Positions 60,945-64,000 of a stretch of DNA of 64,000 bases are shown piece by piece (position 1 is the stretch's first letter; each line of letters starts with the position of its first letter). The notes below the pieces were generated by a model. It worked only from the letters and a program-made list of their open reading frames with translations. It did not search any database and was not told where the DNA came from. The position numbers and the translations under genes are program-made. The DNA comes from Prevotellaceae bacterium UBA6398 (GTDB lineage Bacteria; Bacteroidota; Bacteroidia; Bacteroidales; Bacteroidaceae): contig DJQA01000008.1 of assembly GCA_002437495.1 (NCBI GenBank), positions 42,885 through 106,884 on the forward strand. Direction: 5' to 3'.

Positions 60945-62726
60945 TTATAATTTTGCGGCGTCCTGCACCTGCTGCATCACCCTGAGGAAATTCCCGCCCC
61001 ATATAAGCGCTATATCTCTCTCGCTGTAGCGTTTGCGCAACAGGCGTTTGGTTATGTTTATCATCTCCGAGGCCGATGCAATGCCCGGCACCCCGCCATC
61101 GCCATCGAAGTCGGAGCCTATTCCGGCGTGCTCTATCCCGGCTATATTTATTATGTGTTCAAGATGTGCCATCGCGTCAAGCACGGTAGCCTTTCCGTCC
61201 TTTCTAAGGAAGCCCTCGTAGAATGTAACCTGCGCCACGCCGCCTGTCTTGCGCAATGCACGCAGTTGGTCATCGGTGAGGTTTCGCGGATGGTTGCACA
61301 GGGCCCTTGCCGAAGCGTGGCTGCAAACTATCGGCAGGCTGCTGATCTCCATTGCGTCATAGAAGCTTTTCTCTCCACCGTGGGACAGGTCAACCATTAT
61401 GCCGCAGCGGTTCATTTCCCTTATTACCTTTTCGCCGTACTCGCTAACCCCTCCATGCTCGTTATGGGACTTTGCCGCCGAATCGCAAATATCGTTGTCG
61501 CCGTTGTGGCAAAGCGTTATGTAAACCACGCCCTCTTTGGCATAGCGTTGCACATTGGTAATGTCTTTTGCGAGTGCATAGCCGTTTTCGATGGCTTTCA
61601 TTATGGCGTGGCTGCCTTGGTTTTTCAAACGCACCAAGTCTGACGGTGTACGTGCAAGCTCCACGCCCTGCGCCTCGTTCACCATTTCATCTATTTTACC
61701 GAATATGCCATCTGCCATGCGGGTTGCGGCAGCGAGCGAAGCATCATCGCGCGGTCCTTGCGGTATGTAGGCGGCCATTATCGAAGCATCGAGCCCCCCT
61801 TCGTCCATCTTGTGCAAATCAACAAGTATCTTAGGGTCGCGACGGCGTATGTCTATACCTTGCGAAAAGAACATAGGCGTGTCGCAATGGGTGTCGAGCG
61901 TAAGGTGGCGGGCGTGGAATTTGCGCGCCCGACGGTAAACTTCGCCTTCATCCACAATCCACTCAAATAGTTTCCCTGCGGGAGCACCTCCGTCCTTGTT
62001 CAGACATTCTGGATGCCATTGCACGCCTATTACCGGCTTAAACTCCGAGCTCTCCACCGCCTCTATAACGCCATCGGCCGCGTATGCGCACACTTTTAGA
62101 TGCTTTCCCGCATGGCTGACCGCCTGGTGGTGGAAAGAATTCACGTAGATTTTCCCCGCCCCGCATATTCCGGCGAGAAGGGTATCAGGCTCAATTTTCA
62201 CTGAATGTGTCAGTGTGTCGCGCGGAGCGTCCTGCGAATGTTTCAGAAGCTTTTCCCCCTCTGGTATCGAATATATGTCTTGATGCACTTCGCCTCCGAG
62301 CGCAAGCGCAAGCGTCTGTATTCCCCTGCATATGCCGAGAATGGGAATTTGCCTGTCAAAGGCGAGCCGCACCAAAAGCAGCTCGAAAGCATCGCGCTCC
62401 GGGTTTATACTGTGAAGTCCTTGCACCGGCTCTTCGCCCATATAAAGCGGGTTTATGTCAGCCCCGCCCGAAAGCACAAGAGCATCGATGCGCCCAAGGG
62501 TATTCAGCATGGTTTGCCTTGAACTCGTGGGCGGAATTATCACAGGCACTCCACCCGCAAGCTCCACGCTTTTATAGTATGCCTTTGCCAACTTGCACGT
62601 TTCCGCGTCAAGGTTTCCGGTTATGCCAACAATGGGGCGCGGAGATGTGTTGGGGAACGTTGAGTTTATGTCATCGTAAGATTTGTCTATGTCGAATGAT
62701 TGCAAGATATCTGCACCCATACTCAT
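60945..62726 (-). CDS. Fused glutamine amidotransferase (C26) and M19 dipeptidase
   Basis: 593-residue two-enzyme chain. N-terminal part (about 30-260) is a class I amidotransferase of the PuuD/gamma-glutamyl-GABA hydrolase type: nucleophile C133 in GICRGIQ, H238 and E240 in QWHPE. C-terminal part (about 273-590) is an M19 membrane-dipeptidase-like enzyme: DTHCDTP near 278-284, IVCSHASARALCNHPRN near 465 and GIGSDFDGDG near 545. No signal peptide, so both act in the cytoplasm. The pairing suggests breakdown of gamma-glutamyl peptides to dipeptides and amino acids (inference). The ATG at 62726 overlaps the upstream stop (ATGA). Confidence 0.88.
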   Translation of the reverse strand: MSMGADILQSFDIDKSYDDINSTFPNTSPRPIVGITGNLDAETCKLAKAYYKSVELAGGVPVIIPPTSSRQTMLNTLGRIDALVLSGGADINPLYMGEEPVQGLHSINPERDAFELLLVRLAFDRQIPILGICRGIQTLALALGGEVHQDIYSIPEGEKLLKHSQDAPRDTLTHSVKIEPDTLLAGICGAGKIYVNSFHHQAVSHAGKHLKVCAYAADGVIEAVESSEFKPVIGVQWHPECLNKDGGAPAGKLFEWIVDEGEVYRRARKFHARHLTLDTHCDTPMFFSQGIDIRRRDPKILVDLHKMDEGGLDASIMAAYIPQGPRDDASLAAATRMADGIFGKIDEMVNEAQGVELARTPSDLVRLKNQGSHAIMKAIENGYALAKDITNVQRYAKEGVVYITLCHNGDNDICDSAAKSHNEHGGVSEYGEKVIREMNRCGIMVDLSHGGEKSFYDAMEISSLPIVCSHASARALCNHPRNLTDDQLRALRKTGGVAQVTFYEGFLRKDGKATVLDAMAHLEHIINIAGIEHAGIGSDFDGDGGVPGIASASEMINITKRLLRKRYSERDIALIWGGNFLRVMQQVQDAAKL

Positions 62727-63028
62727 TTCGTTTCGTCGAATTTGTAGCGTCGTTTGGGATTTCGCGGAAACCACCCGCGCTCCACGCGTTGTTCCTGCTC
62801 AAAGAGTTCTTTTATTGCCCAAAAAGCGGTGAACGAAAGAACCCCGAGCAGCGAACTTATTATAACATCCTCAACAAAAAGTGCCGCCGCAAGGGCTGCA
62901 ATGCCCGTTAGCAGATAAATCCACCACGGACGCGTTCCAAAATAGTATTCCGTCTTGATTACTATGGGGTGGCTCACACCTATAATAAGGAATGTGAACG
63001 CACCCACAAGCAGTCCTTCAAAATTCAT
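62723..63028 (-). CDS. DUF4491 membrane protein
   Basis: 101-residue membrane protein with three predicted spans and the family opening MNFEGLLVGAFTFLIIGVSHPIVIK, GTRPWW near 32, and a basic cytoplasmic tail (RNPKRRYKFDETK). DUF4491 is a Bacteroidota family without known function. Sits between lrp (22 bases away) and the fused dipeptidase (4-base overlap). Confidence 0.82.
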   Translation of the reverse strand: MNFEGLLVGAFTFLIIGVSHPIVIKTEYYFGTRPWWIYLLTGIAALAAALFVEDVIISSLLGVLSFTAFWAIKELFEQEQRVERGWFPRNPKRRYKFDETK

Positions 63029-63050
63029 TTGCGCGCTTTTTCTTTACAGG

Positions 63051-63524
63051 TTATTCAGCCTCGATTGTCAGCGGCTTGTCAATGCTCTGCTCAAGCGATA
63101 TGAGGGTCTCGGTAGAGGTTACACCCACGATTTTCTGTATCTGATGGTTCAAAAGCTCCATAAGGTGGGCGTTATCGCGGGCGTATAGTTTCACGAGCAT
63201 GGTGTATGGGCCGGTGGTAAAGTGGCATTCTACAATTTCGGGTATTTTCGAAATCTGATCTACCACGCTCTGGTATCTCGAGCCTTTGTCAAGGCTTATA
63301 CCAACGAAAGTGCAGGTGAGATATCCCACGGCCTGCGGGTTCACATCGTAGCGTGAGCCGGTTATCACTCCATTCTCAATCATCTTGAGCACGCGCTGAT
63401 GAACCGCCGCCCGAGACATTTGACAAACTTTTGCCACGTCTTTCAAGGGTACACGTGCATCACGCCCTATTATGCTTAAAATCTTACGGTCGCTGTTGTC
63501 TATTCTCTTTTGTTTGGTTTTCAT
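63051..63524 (-). CDS. Lrp/AsnC-family transcriptional regulator
   Basis: 157-residue regulator: N-terminal winged helix-turn-helix (DRKILSIIGRDARVPLKDVA, then MSRAAVHQRVLKMIENGVI) at about 12-62 and a C-terminal RAM ligand-binding/oligomerisation domain (about 75-150). Such proteins sense amino acids. As first gene of an operon with amidotransferase/dipeptidase and cyclase genes, it may control peptide or amino-acid use, perhaps including its own promoter. Confidence 0.92.
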   Translation of the reverse strand: MKTKQKRIDNSDRKILSIIGRDARVPLKDVAKVCQMSRAAVHQRVLKMIENGVITGSRYDVNPQAVGYLTCTFVGISLDKGSRYQSVVDQISKIPEIVECHFTTGPYTMLVKLYARDNAHLMELLNHQIQKIVGVTSTETLISLEQSIDKPLTIEAE

Positions 63525-63597
63525 AGGCTTAACTGCTTTGTAGTTTGTTTGTGTATTTATTGTCGCACCTAATTATTATACGCATTGTTGATTATCG

Positions 63598-63605
63598 CAA
63601 AGATA
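63598..63605 (-). promoter_or_regulatory. -7 box of the lrp operon
   Basis: TATCTTTG on the minus strand, 73 bases before the lrp ATG. No later promoter was seen, so the five genes down to sufE are probably one transcript. Confidence 0.6.
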
Positions 63606-63795
63606 TGAATTTTCTTTTTAACCAATGAGTTTTGCGATAAAAATAAGCGTTTTTGCAGAAAAAAAGTTTGATTTTGGCAAAAGAAAAGAGACATCTGACT
63701 ATTTTTATATATAAAGCCGCTAAGTTTTATGCAGTGAGAACTTGCTGCTTGCCGTTGCGCAACTTATTGAAAGAGACTGCATCAAAATGGCACAG

Positions 63796-64000
63796 TAGAT
63801 TTTTAGTGGGGATAAGCAAATAAGTTAGCAAAGCCGTATAACGTCAAATGTAGTTTTCGGAGAACTTTGGAAAGGATGGGCAATTTCGGTTTTGCGGGAA
63901 TTGTAGGGGCGTATGGCATACGCCCTGTACACCACCGCCCGAACCATACAGCAACCCGCCGCCATAACATAGCATAATTTGCGCACTTCGGGCGTATGCC
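63796..64000 (+). repeat. R2 repeat, copy cut by the window end
   Basis: Second 190-base near-copy of the 20.1-kb repeat, same orientation, with an intact left palindrome at about 63906-63924; the right arm runs off the end. The rest of 63525-63795 holds only the lrp promoter. Confidence 0.85.

Noticed and set aside
1..64000. tRNA or rRNA genes
   Set aside because: No cloverleaf with a GGTTCRAnTCC T-loop and no rRNA core sequence was seen in the gaps.

Overview
The window looks like a chromosomal segment of a Bacteroidales bacterium (phylum Bacteroidota), close to 50% GC by eye. Reasons: many genes are preceded by the Bacteroidota -7 box TAnnTTTG; there is a TonB-dependent receptor with an N-terminal carboxypeptidase-regulatory-like domain, lipoproteins with acidic residues after the lipobox cysteine, a NigD-like protein, a FtsI that ends in a PASTA domain, the long two-domain IspG, DUF4254 and DUF4491 proteins, and a C-terminal tail of the type IX sorting kind. 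I cannot fix the genus; Muribaculaceae- or Prevotellaceae-like relatives are plausible.

Layout. 0.4-5.3 kb: gltX-waaA-marC and enolase. 5.8-7.6 kb: secreted GH2 glycosidase. 7.7-9.0 kb: two small secreted proteins read leftwards, behind a long structured leader or ncRNA. 9.7-19.3 kb: division/peptidoglycan (dcw) operon mraZ-rsmH-ftsL-ftsI-murE-mraY-murD-ftsW, with a three-copy 10-bp operator at mraZ, ending at ftsW without murG-murC-ftsQ-ftsA-ftsZ. 19.4-25 kb: outer-membrane barrel and a 1438-residue discoidin-domain exoprotein. 25.5-29.8 kb: NigD-like lipoprotein, ECF sigma factor, membrane anti-sigma/barrel fusion, rbfA, LolC/E-like permease. 30.4-34.8 kb: TonB receptor plus beta-helix lipoprotein. 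35.7-40.5 kb: a small hypothetical, yifB, a cysteine-less TlpA-like lipoprotein, an OmpA/TPR-like lipoprotein. 41-46.3 kb: murI, skp-like, mdh, ispG, DUF4254. 46.8-50.9 kb: pdxB, FKBP lipoprotein, dsbD. 51.2-53.2 kb: type II restriction-modification pair. 53.6-59.2 kb: xerD diverging from aroQ, an O-methyltransferase, then a cytidylyltransferase-glycosyltransferase-methyltransferase-alcohol dehydrogenase set, the last gene frameshifted. 59.5-63.5 kb: leftward operon lrp-DUF4491-amidotransferase/dipeptidase fusion-glutaminyl-cyclase-like-sufE.

The most unexpected signal lies between the genes. Twelve copies of an AT-rich element (called R1 here) sit only in intergenic gaps. Each has a 26-bp palindrome-like head followed by two to five 21-bp units, each unit a 15-bp near-palindrome plus a T run. 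Five copies are followed, in the same relative order, by a second element (R2) built around the 19-bp palindrome GGGCGTATGGCATACGCCC. Two R2-bearing copies 43 kb apart align over 190 bp with no gaps and about 16 mismatches by hand count. No transposase or REP-associated tyrosine transposase is encoded here, so any mobility would have to come from elsewhere.
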